From contig NZ_CALPDB010000006.1 of NCBI RefSeq assembly GCF_943193155.1, forward strand, positions 173,611 through 237,610: a stretch of DNA of 64,000 nt, read 5' to 3'. The number at the start of each line of letters is the position of its first letter. Within the stretch, counting starts at the first letter, position 1. A program made the position numbers and the translations under genes. The notes beneath the pieces are model-generated. The model made no database searches. It was given only the letters and a program-made list of their open reading frames with translations, and was not told the origin of the DNA. Origin of the DNA: Veillonella intestinalis (GTDB lineage Bacteria > Bacillota > Negativicutes > Veillonellales > Veillonellaceae). Below, piece by piece: positions 21,307 through 29,671 of the stretch.

Positions 21307-22200
21307 TTACCCTTCAAATATGGTAAATACATTTGGGATTAGTAAATCCATAGTCCCTAAACCAATGCCCTTTTTTGTAGCTCTATCAGCCTTTTCCATC
21401 ATAGCCATAACCGCGTCTTCTACAGTCTTAGTAGCAGTACAGTCTTGCTCCGTGCTTTCTACCTTAACATCGTTAGCAGGATGTGATGATGTGGTACCAC
21501 CCAAAGCAGTACTAGCGCTACTTACACTTGATTTAACTGTATTTACAGCCAATGTCTTGACTAACGTCGCACCTGTAGGCGTTACCAATTCACCAGTAAC
21601 TGGCGTTACATAGGTAGGAACCCCTTCTAGCAAAGCGGCTGTTGCGGGGGTAGGAATATCCATTAGCCCATGATCACAACGCACCTTACCTTGACCTACA
21701 TGAAGAGGCGAAAACTTAATACCTGTTACACCGAGATACTCTAAACAACACATAGTTCCTACTATATCAATAATACAATCAATGGCTCCTACTTCATGAA
21801 AATGCACTTTTTCAAGGGTAGTTTCATGGACTTTAGCTTCTGCTTGGCCTAAATTTAAAAAGGCTAATAAAGCTTTCTCTTTTACCCAAGGACTTAAAGG
21901 CGCCCCTTCAATCAAGGCCTTTATTTCAGGATAATTACGTCGCCCCTTATGACTATGCCAAGTCAACGGATTAAACCAACGGCGTACTGTATGAGCTTGA
22001 CTATGTAGTTTTACATCAAAGTATGTACCGGTAACACCATTCTTTTCACCAGGCTCACAAATGTACTCAAAATCTCTGAGCCCCAAAGGTTGTAAAGCGT
22101 CCTTTAAATACGCAAAAGGTACGCCATAATCTAAGAGCGCTCCGATCATCATATTGCCACTAATTCCCGAGGCACACAGGCCATGTAAAAACTTACTCAT
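21307..22200 (-). CDS. larC: LarC N-terminal domain protein (nickel-pincer cofactor metal insertion)
   Basis: The 297-residue protein matches the LarC N-terminal half: GISGNMMIGALLDYGVP, EKVHFHEVGAIDCIIDIVG, HGLMDIPTPATAALLEGVP and TGELVTPTGA. It ends at GIGLGTMDLLIPNV, where the C-terminal LarC2 half usually begins. I find no LarC2 coding sequence in the gap before the tRNAs. LarC inserts nickel into the pyridinium pincer cofactor of lactate racemase-type enzymes. A Ser/Thr-rich insert at about 225-262 is unusual. I prefer ATG at 22198-22200 because GAGG stands eight bases upstream. Confidence 0.85.
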   Translation of the reverse strand: MSKFLHGLCASGISGNMMIGALLDYGVPFAYLKDALQPLGLRDFEYICEPGEKNGVTGTYFDVKLHSQAHTVRRWFNPLTWHSHKGRRNYPEIKALIEGAPLSPWVKEKALLAFLNLGQAEAKVHETTLEKVHFHEVGAIDCIIDIVGTMCCLEYLGVTGIKFSPLHVGQGKVRCDHGLMDIPTPATAALLEGVPTYVTPVTGELVTPTGATLVKTLAVNTVKSSVSSASTALGGTTSSHPANDVKVESTEQDCTATKTVEDAVMAMMEKADRATKKGIGLGTMDLLIPNVFTIFEG

Positions 22201-22315
22201 AGTCATTTCCTCATCTCAAACTCTCAATACTGCTCAATATCTTTAATTAACAATCCCTAGCTGTTAATAAATCTAAAAAATACGCCACATTTCAATTAAA
22301 ACAAATACTAACAAA

Positions 22316-22367
22316 ACTGGCAAACACAAACCAAGATAAATCCAAACTATCTTGTGTGTTTGCCAGT
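22316..22367 (-). terminator. terminator between arsB and larC
   Basis: ACTGGCAAACACA (22316-22328) pairs with TGTGTTTGCCAGT (22355-22367) and exits into a T-rich run on the minus strand. It separates larC from the upstream genes. Confidence 0.8.
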
Positions 22368-22416
22368 ATCTAAACGCTGCCATTTGCAACGCAACCATTA
22401 AATTACAAAAGTACTT

Positions 22417-23481
22417 TTAACGGCCATCTTGACGTTTATTACCAGGACCATCTTCAGCCACAGTTACTGTCGCTTCACCAAATGTCTTCATATCATTTAA
22501 CATATGAAGAGCTGCATCCACTACAGATAAGCCCATAACAGAACCTAAGGCTTCATCCATTTCAAGGTTATAGTATAAGTATGGACTAATTCCTAAAAAT
22601 TTCATCTGTGCTTTGTGAACTGGCTCATTATAAGCAGCTGATTGGAATACAAAATCCATAACAGCTGGATTAATTGCACGAGCGACTAACAAAGCAGCAC
22701 CAGTAACAGCATTGTCAAAAACAACGCCTAAACGATTAACTGCTGCCCCTAAATAAAAGCCCACCATAGCCGCTATATCAAGCGAACCTACACATTGCAA
22801 AATCTGCAATGGCTTTTCAGGCGTTAACTCATATCTAGCTAATGTAGCGGTTAAACGCTCCGCTTTTTCTTGAATGGATAATGTACATTCATTATCAGTC
22901 AATAACTCTGTCATAGGATATTGTGTAATAGCCGCTGTCACAGCAAGTGCACTTAATAGAGTACGTTCCCCTACATTACCAAGAGCCACAGCCTGTACGC
23001 CTTTACTAGCCAATTCCTCAGCCATAGCAAAGCCTACTTCTAAAGACGCTTCCATTTCAGCTTCAGTCATAGCCGGACCAGCCCCAAAGAATTTAGCGCC
23101 AGACGCTACTTTTTTATTGATTACACCGGCTACTGCCTGAGTGTCCTGTTCTAAGCCCACATCTACAGTATATACCGCTGCATTTAATTTTCGAGCCGCC
23201 GCTTCAGTCGCACTATGACCACTGCCAAGACGAGTCACAGCCGCTAAACTGTCCTGCCCTTTAGTATGATTCTGTTTACCGTCAACAGCTGTGTCACCAG
23301 CAAAAATAAGCACACTATTTTTTATATGATTTGGCTGTTCTACATTATAAATACCAGCTAAACGAACTGCAATTTTTTCTAATTGAGCCAAACTATAAAT
23401 TGGTTTTGTTAAATTATCTACGCGAAGTTGGCATGCCTCCATGCACGCTTCGTTTAATGGTTGAATCGTAAACTCTCTCAT
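22417..23481 (-). CDS. arsB: CobT-family subunit, ArsB-like (alpha-phenolyl ribotide phosphate synthesis)
   Basis: The 354-residue CobT homologue starts at an ATG that overlaps the arsA stop as ATGA, with GAAGGAGG inside arsA. The canonical CobT loop GEMGIxNTT is replaced by GNVGER at about 168-173. The C-terminal catalytic region reads EMDEALG, with a Glu at about 310, instead of GEASG. CobT enzymes move phosphoribose from nicotinate mononucleotide to the cobamide lower-ligand base. A tandem, diverged pair is the signature of ArsAB, which uses phenol or p-cresol and acts as a heterodimer in Sporomusa. A plain second CobT is the alternative. Confidence 0.8.
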   Translation of the reverse strand: MREFTIQPLNEACMEACQLRVDNLTKPIYSLAQLEKIAVRLAGIYNVEQPNHIKNSVLIFAGDTAVDGKQNHTKGQDSLAAVTRLGSGHSATEAAARKLNAAVYTVDVGLEQDTQAVAGVINKKVASGAKFFGAGPAMTEAEMEASLEVGFAMAEELASKGVQAVALGNVGERTLLSALAVTAAITQYPMTELLTDNECTLSIQEKAERLTATLARYELTPEKPLQILQCVGSLDIAAMVGFYLGAAVNRLGVVFDNAVTGAALLVARAINPAVMDFVFQSAAYNEPVHKAQMKFLGISPYLYYNLEMDEALGSVMGLSVVDAALHMLNDMKTFGEATVTVAEDGPGNKRQDGR

Positions 23482-24518
23482 GCTTGGTGCCCTCCTTCTA
23501 ATTCTTGATACATGCGGATAGCTAAATCTAACATCCCCATTTGAATGGAGCCACCAGATGCTTCGCCTAAACATAAACCTAAGTTAACATATGCTTCTAA
23601 GCCCAGTGTTTTTAACGCTTCTACATGAGCTTTTTCAGCTGAAAGATGGGAAGCCATTACATAATCCATACTAGCTGGTACCATAGTGTGAGCCACTAGT
23701 GCACACGCAGTAGTATTAAATCCATCAATAACAACCATAGCATGAGCCGCTGCTGCGCCTAAAATAATACCAGTAATACACGCAAATTCTAAACCACCTA
23801 CAGAGTGCAAAATACCAAGGCCATCATTTTTATCAATGTCGGCATATTTTACTAATGCATCATGAACTACCTTTTGTTTTACTTTAAGACGTTCATCGGA
23901 AATATTAGTACCGCGCCCCGTTGCCTGCTCAGCTGTAATACCAGCAAATTTAGCAGTCATAACAGCACTAGCGGTCGTATTGGCAATACCCATTTCACCT
24001 ACAAGAAATACATTATAACCTTCTGCTACTTTTTCATTTACTAATGCAATCCCTACTTCCATCGCCTGAATGCATTCTTCCTTAGTCATCGCTGGTTCTT
24101 TTAAAAAGTTCCGCGTCCCCATACGAATCTTATTATGACGTAAGCCTGGCACCCAAGTCATATCTGCTTTAATCCCTACATCAACGACTTCCATGTCAGT
24201 ACCACAATAATTACCTAGCGCATTAGCACCAGCCCCTTTAGGAATCAAATAATTCTGTGTCATACCAACGGTTACATCAATTGGATAGGCACTTACACCC
24301 ATTTCCGCTACGCCATGATCAGCACAAGCTATAATCATACAACGCTTCGGAATTTCTGGTGATATCTGCCGTGTTACCATGGCATATTGTTTCACCATAT
24401 CCACTAATTTACCATAACTACCATAGGGTGTTTCACGATCCCAAACTGCTTGTACTGCTTCCCCAATCTTTGTATCTTTAGGGGTAATTTTTTTACAAGT
24501 CTCTTCAAATAAGCCCAT
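23478..24518 (-). CDS. arsA: CobT-family subunit, ArsA-like
   Basis: The 346-residue CobT homologue keeps the canonical features: GEMGIANTT at 174-182 and LGEASGG with Glu319, the position expected of the catalytic base (Glu317 in Salmonella CobT). AGGAGG precedes the ATG, and the gene starts nine bases after the tyrA stop. With the overlapping arsB-like gene it should form the heterodimer that activates phenolic lower ligands for cobamides. Which of the two is called A or B is by gene order, as I recall it for Sporomusa. Confidence 0.82.
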   Translation of the reverse strand: MGLFEETCKKITPKDTKIGEAVQAVWDRETPYGSYGKLVDMVKQYAMVTRQISPEIPKRCMIIACADHGVAEMGVSAYPIDVTVGMTQNYLIPKGAGANALGNYCGTDMEVVDVGIKADMTWVPGLRHNKIRMGTRNFLKEPAMTKEECIQAMEVGIALVNEKVAEGYNVFLVGEMGIANTTASAVMTAKFAGITAEQATGRGTNISDERLKVKQKVVHDALVKYADIDKNDGLGILHSVGGLEFACITGIILGAAAAHAMVVIDGFNTTACALVAHTMVPASMDYVMASHLSAEKAHVEALKTLGLEAYVNLGLCLGEASGGSIQMGMLDLAIRMYQELEGGHQA

Positions 24519-24527
24519 CGTATCCTC

Positions 24528-25391
24528 CTATAAGTGGGAAAAGTCATCGCGAATTGTTTTGGCGACTTTCAAGTATGTCTCTAGTGTATCATCATCTGAG
24601 GTCAAAAGTAAATTTTTAATATGTAATATTTCATCTTCTAATTGTGATAAAGCTCTAACTACCTCCTGACGATTACTGGTAATAATCTCACGCCACATGG
24701 TGGGGTTACCACCCGCTACTCTTGTAATATCTCTAAAACCACCTGCAGCCAAGCGTAAACGCAAGTCTCCCTGCCCATCACCACCAGCTATGGTAGCTAT
24801 CATAGCAGCCACAGTATGCGGCATATGACTCACCGTTGCCATAAACCCATCATGATCTTCCATAGCAATTTGTTCAACACGGCCACCTAAAAATTCGCCC
24901 ATTGCAATTAATTCACGAGCACCCGCTTCACTCCAACTAGGCTCCTTATCATCTCTCAAAATAATCCAAGTACAGCCCTTAAATAAATCACAATGAGCCA
25001 TAGTATAGCCACCTTTTTCAGAGCCTGCCATAGGATGTATAGACACAAAATGAGCTCCTTTAGGCAACTGCTGTTTCACTGTACGAGCAAAATTTGCCTT
25101 TGTACTAGACACATCGGTTATAAGAGTGCGAGGCCGAATATAAGGAACTAATTCCTCAAACAGCCTCGCATTCGTATCTGGGGGCAAAGCGAATACTAAT
25201 ATATCCGCTTGCTCCACCACGGCTTTAGCCTCCGTATAAGCAGCAGTAACTGCGCCTTCCGCTACGGCTTGAGCCCCTATATGTGAGCGCCGTGCATACC
25301 CGATTACTTCATAATCGGGATGTGACGCCAATCCTTTTGCTAATGAACCACCTAATAAACCTAATCCAATAATTCCTACAATCCGTTTCAT
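24528..25391 (-). CDS. tyrA: prephenate dehydrogenase
   Basis: The 287-residue protein has an N-terminal Rossmann motif GLGLLGGSLAKGL and SSTKANF, then HPMAGSEKGGY near residues 125-135, and the helical C-domain with HDGFMATVSHMPH. It converts prephenate to hydroxyphenylpyruvate in tyrosine synthesis. I chose the ATG at 25389-25391, preceded by AAGGAAGG. No ACT domain follows, so feedback control by that route is absent. It is nine bases upstream of arsA and 53 bases behind the MATE gene, hence probably in one transcript. Confidence 0.92.
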   Translation of the reverse strand: MKRIVGIIGLGLLGGSLAKGLASHPDYEVIGYARRSHIGAQAVAEGAVTAAYTEAKAVVEQADILVFALPPDTNARLFEELVPYIRPRTLITDVSSTKANFARTVKQQLPKGAHFVSIHPMAGSEKGGYTMAHCDLFKGCTWIILRDDKEPSWSEAGARELIAMGEFLGGRVEQIAMEDHDGFMATVSHMPHTVAAMIATIAGGDGQGDLRLRLAAGGFRDITRVAGGNPTMWREIITSNRQEVVRALSQLEDEILHIKNLLLTSDDDTLETYLKVAKTIRDDFSHL

Positions 25392-25444
25392 AACGTTCGT
25401 CCTTCCTTGAGCCCTGTGAGACAACTTCCTCACAAAACTCCCTA

Positions 25445-26797
25445 CTATGCAGGCTCTTCAATGAGCTTGCGGTTCTTCCACTTACCACTGTGCCAACGCC
25501 ACACAAAAATAATAGCGCGCGCACCTTCATCAATGGCCATGGCAATCCAAATGCCAATTAAACCCCACCCTAGCCAAATGCCTAGGATATAGGACAAATT
25601 AACGGCACAGAGCCACATACCAAAGATACCTACAATCATTGGCGTCCGGATATCTCCAGCAGCTTGCAAACATTGTACCATAATAATGTTTACGGTGCGA
25701 CCAATTTCTAAAAAGATTTCAATAAACAAAATAGTTTTGCCTAATGATATAATCTCTGGATCTGTTGTAAAAAAAGCAAAGATGTAATCACTTAATAAAT
25801 AAAATGTCGTTGATAAACCAACACTTATCGCCATACCAAGCCACATAGTATGCCATACGCGCGCCGAAATCTCATCTTCCCGCTTAGCGCCAACTAGAAA
25901 GCCTACTATAATTTGCGCAGCATTAGCTAAGGCAATCGTATACATATAACAAAACATAGAAATTATATAGGCATACACTTTAGTATTTATAACTATAATG
26001 CCAAAAATATTTACCATCTTCATAATGGTAGTCTGAGATAGCTGATACGACAATGTTTCGCCCCCTGAAGGTACACCAATATGAAGCAATCGTTTCAAAG
26101 TTTCCTTCGGGAATGGTTTTAAATATGACCAAGATAGTTTAATCGATAATTGGGTGCGGAATAAATAATAAATCAACAGCAACCCAATAGCTTTACTAAC
26201 AGCAGTCGATACGGACACCCCAAATACACCGAGGGAAGGAATAGGCCCCCAGCCATAAATTAAAACAACATTACTTAAAATGTGAATCACATTCATTACA
26301 AAGGCAACACACATAGTAATAATCGGTAAAGAAAAGCCTCTAAAAGTAGCTACAAAGGCGGTATAAATCCCTGTAATAGGAATACTACAAGCTACAATAG
26401 TCATATATAAACTCGTATCATCCATAATTTCAGCCGGCACGCCTAGCCACTGAAATAATGTCCTATGAGCCACCAAAATAAACGCCGCTGCACAAGAACT
26501 AAATACAAAATTAAAAGCAATACTTACCGTTGTTACTTCATTAATTTTATCTGGATTTTTAGCCCCTAAATACTGGGCTATTAAAATGGTGCTAGCCGTA
26601 CTCATAACGATAATCAGCATAATAAAAATATTCATAACCTGATTGGCGTTTGCTACAGCCGCTACCGCTTCTTGAGAATAATGACTCATCATAAATTGGT
26701 CAATATTCCCAATCAACATTTGTAAGAAAATTTCGATAAAAATTGGCCAGCTTAATGAAACAACCGATAAGCTGGCACTCTTTTTAAAGGATTTCAT
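25445..26797 (-). CDS. MATE-family multidrug/Na+ efflux transporter
   Basis: The 450-residue, twelve-helix protein has two related halves. WPIFIEIFLQMLIGNIDQFMM begins the first half and PSGGETLSYQLSQT the second, the usual MATE layout. MATE proteins export cationic drugs or metabolites in exchange for Na+ or H+. It heads the tyrA-arsAB run after a terminator, and its ATG follows GAGG. The substrate is not predictable. Confidence 0.9.
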   Translation of the reverse strand: MKSFKKSASLSVVSLSWPIFIEIFLQMLIGNIDQFMMSHYSQEAVAAVANANQVMNIFIMLIIVMSTASTILIAQYLGAKNPDKINEVTTVSIAFNFVFSSCAAAFILVAHRTLFQWLGVPAEIMDDTSLYMTIVACSIPITGIYTAFVATFRGFSLPIITMCVAFVMNVIHILSNVVLIYGWGPIPSLGVFGVSVSTAVSKAIGLLLIYYLFRTQLSIKLSWSYLKPFPKETLKRLLHIGVPSGGETLSYQLSQTTIMKMVNIFGIIVINTKVYAYIISMFCYMYTIALANAAQIIVGFLVGAKREDEISARVWHTMWLGMAISVGLSTTFYLLSDYIFAFFTTDPEIISLGKTILFIEIFLEIGRTVNIIMVQCLQAAGDIRTPMIVGIFGMWLCAVNLSYILGIWLGWGLIGIWIAMAIDEGARAIIFVWRWHSGKWKNRKLIEEPA

Positions 26798-26840
26798 GCA
26801 GTAACCTCAATCGTTAATCCTCAACCCCATATAAAAAGCA

Positions 26841-26888
26841 GGTGACCGGTGGTGCTACTATCTAGTCCTATGGACACATCGGTCACCC
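26841..26888 (-). terminator. terminator of the tetrapyrrole operon
   Basis: GGTGACCG (26841-26848) pairs with CGGTCACC across a 30-base loop with an inner stem. The minus-strand exit is TGCTTTTTATAT. It lies 12 bases past the stop of the 115-residue orphan. Confidence 0.85.
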
Positions 26889-26900
26889 TTTACTTATGTA

Positions 26901-27248
26901 CTAAATTTTGCTTAATGCTTCATGGTCAATCAGACACTGCCAATCGGCAACAAGCTTATATTTTGCATTTGCTTGGGCCACATCCCAATTTTCGCCTTCT
27001 GGGAACCAATTGCCTGGCATACAGCCACTTTTAGCAAAATTAATGGCAAAGCCTAATTTGCGCACTTCTTTAGCAGCCCACCAAGCACCAATAGCATCAC
27101 GACCCACTAAATATAGATTCTCTACATGAGTCGCTTCTAGCCAATGTGCAATTTCATCCCAATATTCACGAGGCACTACACTTTCACTTAAACACTCTTG
27201 TAAGCTTTTTCGTGCTGCTGCCAACGTTTCTGGTGTTAACTCAGTCAT
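26901..27248 (-). CDS. conserved-looking small protein at the end of the tetrapyrrole operon
   Basis: A 115-residue soluble protein not recognised as a known family. It starts at an ATG preceded by GGGAGGT, 18 bases after hemL. An N-terminal helical, acidic half is followed by YLVGRDAIGAWWAAKEVRKLG and a Trp-rich tail (GNWFPEGENWDVAQ, VADWQCL). One Cys sits in KSGCMPG. Its place as the last gene before the operon terminator suggests a link to tetrapyrrole synthesis, but no reaction can be proposed. Confidence 0.7.
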   Translation of the reverse strand: MTELTPETLAAARKSLQECLSESVVPREYWDEIAHWLEATHVENLYLVGRDAIGAWWAAKEVRKLGFAINFAKSGCMPGNWFPEGENWDVAQANAKYKLVADWQCLIDHEALSKI

Positions 27249-27266
27249 CGTTCTACCTCCCAATTA

Positions 27267-28556
27267 TTATAAGGTAGCAAAGGCTTCTTCTGCTACAGCC
27301 AAGGTCTTTTCAATATCCTGTGGCGAATGCATAGCTGAAAGGAAATTGCTTTCATATTGGCTTGGCGCATAATAAATGCCATGACTTAAATTATAGTGGA
27401 AGAATTTTTTGAAGGCTTCCATATCACAAGCAGAGGCATCCTCAAAATTAACCACTGGCTTATCACTAAAGAATAAAGTAAACATGGACCCTACGGATTG
27501 CACTTGAACAGGAATATTATATTTAGCCGCCCGTTCACGCAATCCTTCACAGAGCATCTCTGTAGCTTGTTCAATCCGTTTAAACACGGTTGGATCTTGT
27601 TGCAAAATGCTAAGGGTAGCCAATCCTGCAGTCATAGCAATTGGATTGCCACTCAAAGTCCCAGCCTGATAAATTGGGCCCGCTGGTGCTACATGGTTCA
27701 TAATTTCACGGGAACCACCAAATACAGCCATAGGTAAGCCACCGCCAACAATTTTACCTAAGCAGGTTAAATCTGGCTTGATACCATATTTTTTCTGAGC
27801 TCCACCGGAACTAGCGCGGAAGCCACACATAACTTCATCAAAGATAAGTAAAGCTCCATGAGCCGTAGTAAGCTCACGCAAAGTTTCTAAGAAGCCTGGC
27901 ACTGGTGGCACACAGCCCATGTTACCCGCTACTGGTTCTACAATAACAGCGGCAATAGCATGCCCTTCTTTTTGGAATAGCTCCCGAATGGCGTCTATAT
28001 CATTATAAGGCACTGTCAATGTATCTGCCGCTACGCCCGCTGGCACGCCAGGGCTGTCAGGCACCCCAAAGGTAGCCAAACCAGAACCAGCTTTTACTAA
28101 TAAGCAATCACTGTGTCCATGATAACAACCAACAAATTTTACAATTTTATCACGGCCCGTATAGCCACGCGCTACACGCAAAGCACTCATGGTAGACTCT
28201 GTGCCCGAGTTAACCATGCGCACCATTTCCATATGAGGCATAAAAGCTTGAATCTTTTTAGCTACTTCCGTTTCTAAAAGAGTCGGTGCGCCATAACTAG
28301 TGCCACGTAGTACCGCTTCCTGCAAAGCTGCCACTACTTCGGATTTTGCATGGCCCAAAATCATAGGCCCCCACGACAATACATAATCAATATATTCATT
28401 GCCATCAATATCATAAATACGATCACCTGCTGCAGAACTGATAAATGGCGGTTCAGAACCTACACTACGATAGGAACGGACCGGACTATTTACACCGCCC
28501 GGCATATAAGCCTTTGCTTCAAGAAAGGCTTGCTTCGATTTTTCTAACGTATACAT
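27267..28556 (-). CDS. hemL: glutamate-1-semialdehyde 2,1-aminomutase
   Basis: The 429-residue PLP enzyme has GGVNSPVR near the N-terminus, the substrate-binding NSGTEST, IFDEVMCGFR, and the Schiff-base lysine in CLGKIVGGGLP near residue 267. It converts glutamate-1-semialdehyde to 5-aminolevulinate, the second step of the C5 pathway started by HemA in the same operon. GAGGAGAG precedes the ATG. Confidence 0.97.
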   Translation of the reverse strand: MYTLEKSKQAFLEAKAYMPGGVNSPVRSYRSVGSEPPFISSAAGDRIYDIDGNEYIDYVLSWGPMILGHAKSEVVAALQEAVLRGTSYGAPTLLETEVAKKIQAFMPHMEMVRMVNSGTESTMSALRVARGYTGRDKIVKFVGCYHGHSDCLLVKAGSGLATFGVPDSPGVPAGVAADTLTVPYNDIDAIRELFQKEGHAIAAVIVEPVAGNMGCVPPVPGFLETLRELTTAHGALLIFDEVMCGFRASSGGAQKKYGIKPDLTCLGKIVGGGLPMAVFGGSREIMNHVAPAGPIYQAGTLSGNPIAMTAGLATLSILQQDPTVFKRIEQATEMLCEGLRERAAKYNIPVQVQSVGSMFTLFFSDKPVVNFEDASACDMEAFKKFFHYNLSHGIYYAPSQYESNFLSAMHSPQDIEKTLAVAEEAFATL

Positions 28557-28603
28557 AATTCTCTCCTCATGGTATTAACAACAATGACTACTTTGAAAAG
28601 ATA

Positions 28604-29575
28604 TTACCGCAACCAACGAGCTACATCAAGGGCATGATAGGTAATAATCATTTTAGCGCCAGCTCGTTTCATAGATAACAAGGTTTCTAACACAATTCGT
28701 TTTTCATCCACTAAGCCCTGTGCAGCCGCTGCTTTTACCATAGCATATTCACCACTTACATTATATACAGCTAATGGATAATCAAAGTTATCACGAGCTT
28801 CACGGACAATATCCAAATATGAAAGGGCAGGCTTAATCATAATAATGTCAGCCCCTTCCTGAATATCCCGTTCAATCATGCGCAAAGACTCTAAACGATT
28901 GGCTGGATCCATTTGGTAGCTTTTACGGTCACCAAACTCAGGTGCTGAGTGAACCGCATCACGGAATGGGCCATAATAAGCACTAGCATATTTAGAGGCA
29001 TAGCTCATAATGGATACATTAGTAAAGCCCGCTTCATCCAAACTCTGACGTAAGCAAGCAATATGACCGTCCATCATATCAGATGGAGCAACCATTTGCG
29101 CCCCTGCTTTAGCTTGACTAACAGCCACTTTACCTAACAAAGGTAAAGTTTCATCATTTAAAATTTCATGATGATCAATCATGCCACAATGACCACTGGA
29201 AGTATATTGGCATAAGCATACATCACCAATGACGATTAATTCTGGCACTTCTTTACGAATAGCTGCAATCGCCTGCTGTACAGGCTGTTCCATGTCCCAA
29301 GCAGAAGAACCTTGTTCATCTTTATAGGAAGGAATACCAAATACTTCTACGCCTAGAATACCTAATTCATAAGCTTCTTTAGCCATCTTAACAGCTTCAT
29401 CAACTGATAAATGATATTGTCCAGGTAACGATGGAATCTCTTCTTTAACACCAGTGCCAGGTACAACAAATAAAGGATAGATTAAATCCTCTACTTGCAA
29501 AGTTGTTTCCTGCACTAACGCACGCATAGCTGGTGTTGTCCGCAAACGGCGCGGACGATATGTTAAGTCTATCAT
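28604..29575 (-). CDS. hemB: porphobilinogen synthase
   Basis: The 323-residue enzyme has the zinc-binding pattern VCLCQYTSSGHCG (Cys-x-Cys-x7-Cys). The active-site lysines are in SYASKYASAYYGPFRDA and MIKPALSYLDI. It condenses two 5-aminolevulinates. The Cys-rich loop marks it as the zinc-dependent rather than the magnesium-only type. AAAGGAG precedes the ATG. Confidence 0.97.
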   Translation of the reverse strand: MIDLTYRPRRLRTTPAMRALVQETTLQVEDLIYPLFVVPGTGVKEEIPSLPGQYHLSVDEAVKMAKEAYELGILGVEVFGIPSYKDEQGSSAWDMEQPVQQAIAAIRKEVPELIVIGDVCLCQYTSSGHCGMIDHHEILNDETLPLLGKVAVSQAKAGAQMVAPSDMMDGHIACLRQSLDEAGFTNVSIMSYASKYASAYYGPFRDAVHSAPEFGDRKSYQMDPANRLESLRMIERDIQEGADIIMIKPALSYLDIVREARDNFDYPLAVYNVSGEYAMVKAAAAQGLVDEKRIVLETLLSMKRAGAKMIITYHALDVARWLR

Positions 29576-29671
29576 AAATCCTCGTCTCCTTTTATTTTAT
29601 ACTACCCTACTATTGTAGTACGAATTTACTAATAAGGCTACCTCTGATTAAGAAGTAGCCCCATGAGTCTA

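Noticed and set aside
29580..29671. Short inverted repeats between hemB and the cobA-hemD fusion as an internal terminator
   Set aside because: The stem GGCTAC/GTAGCC is short and followed by no proper T-run. The operon probably continues.
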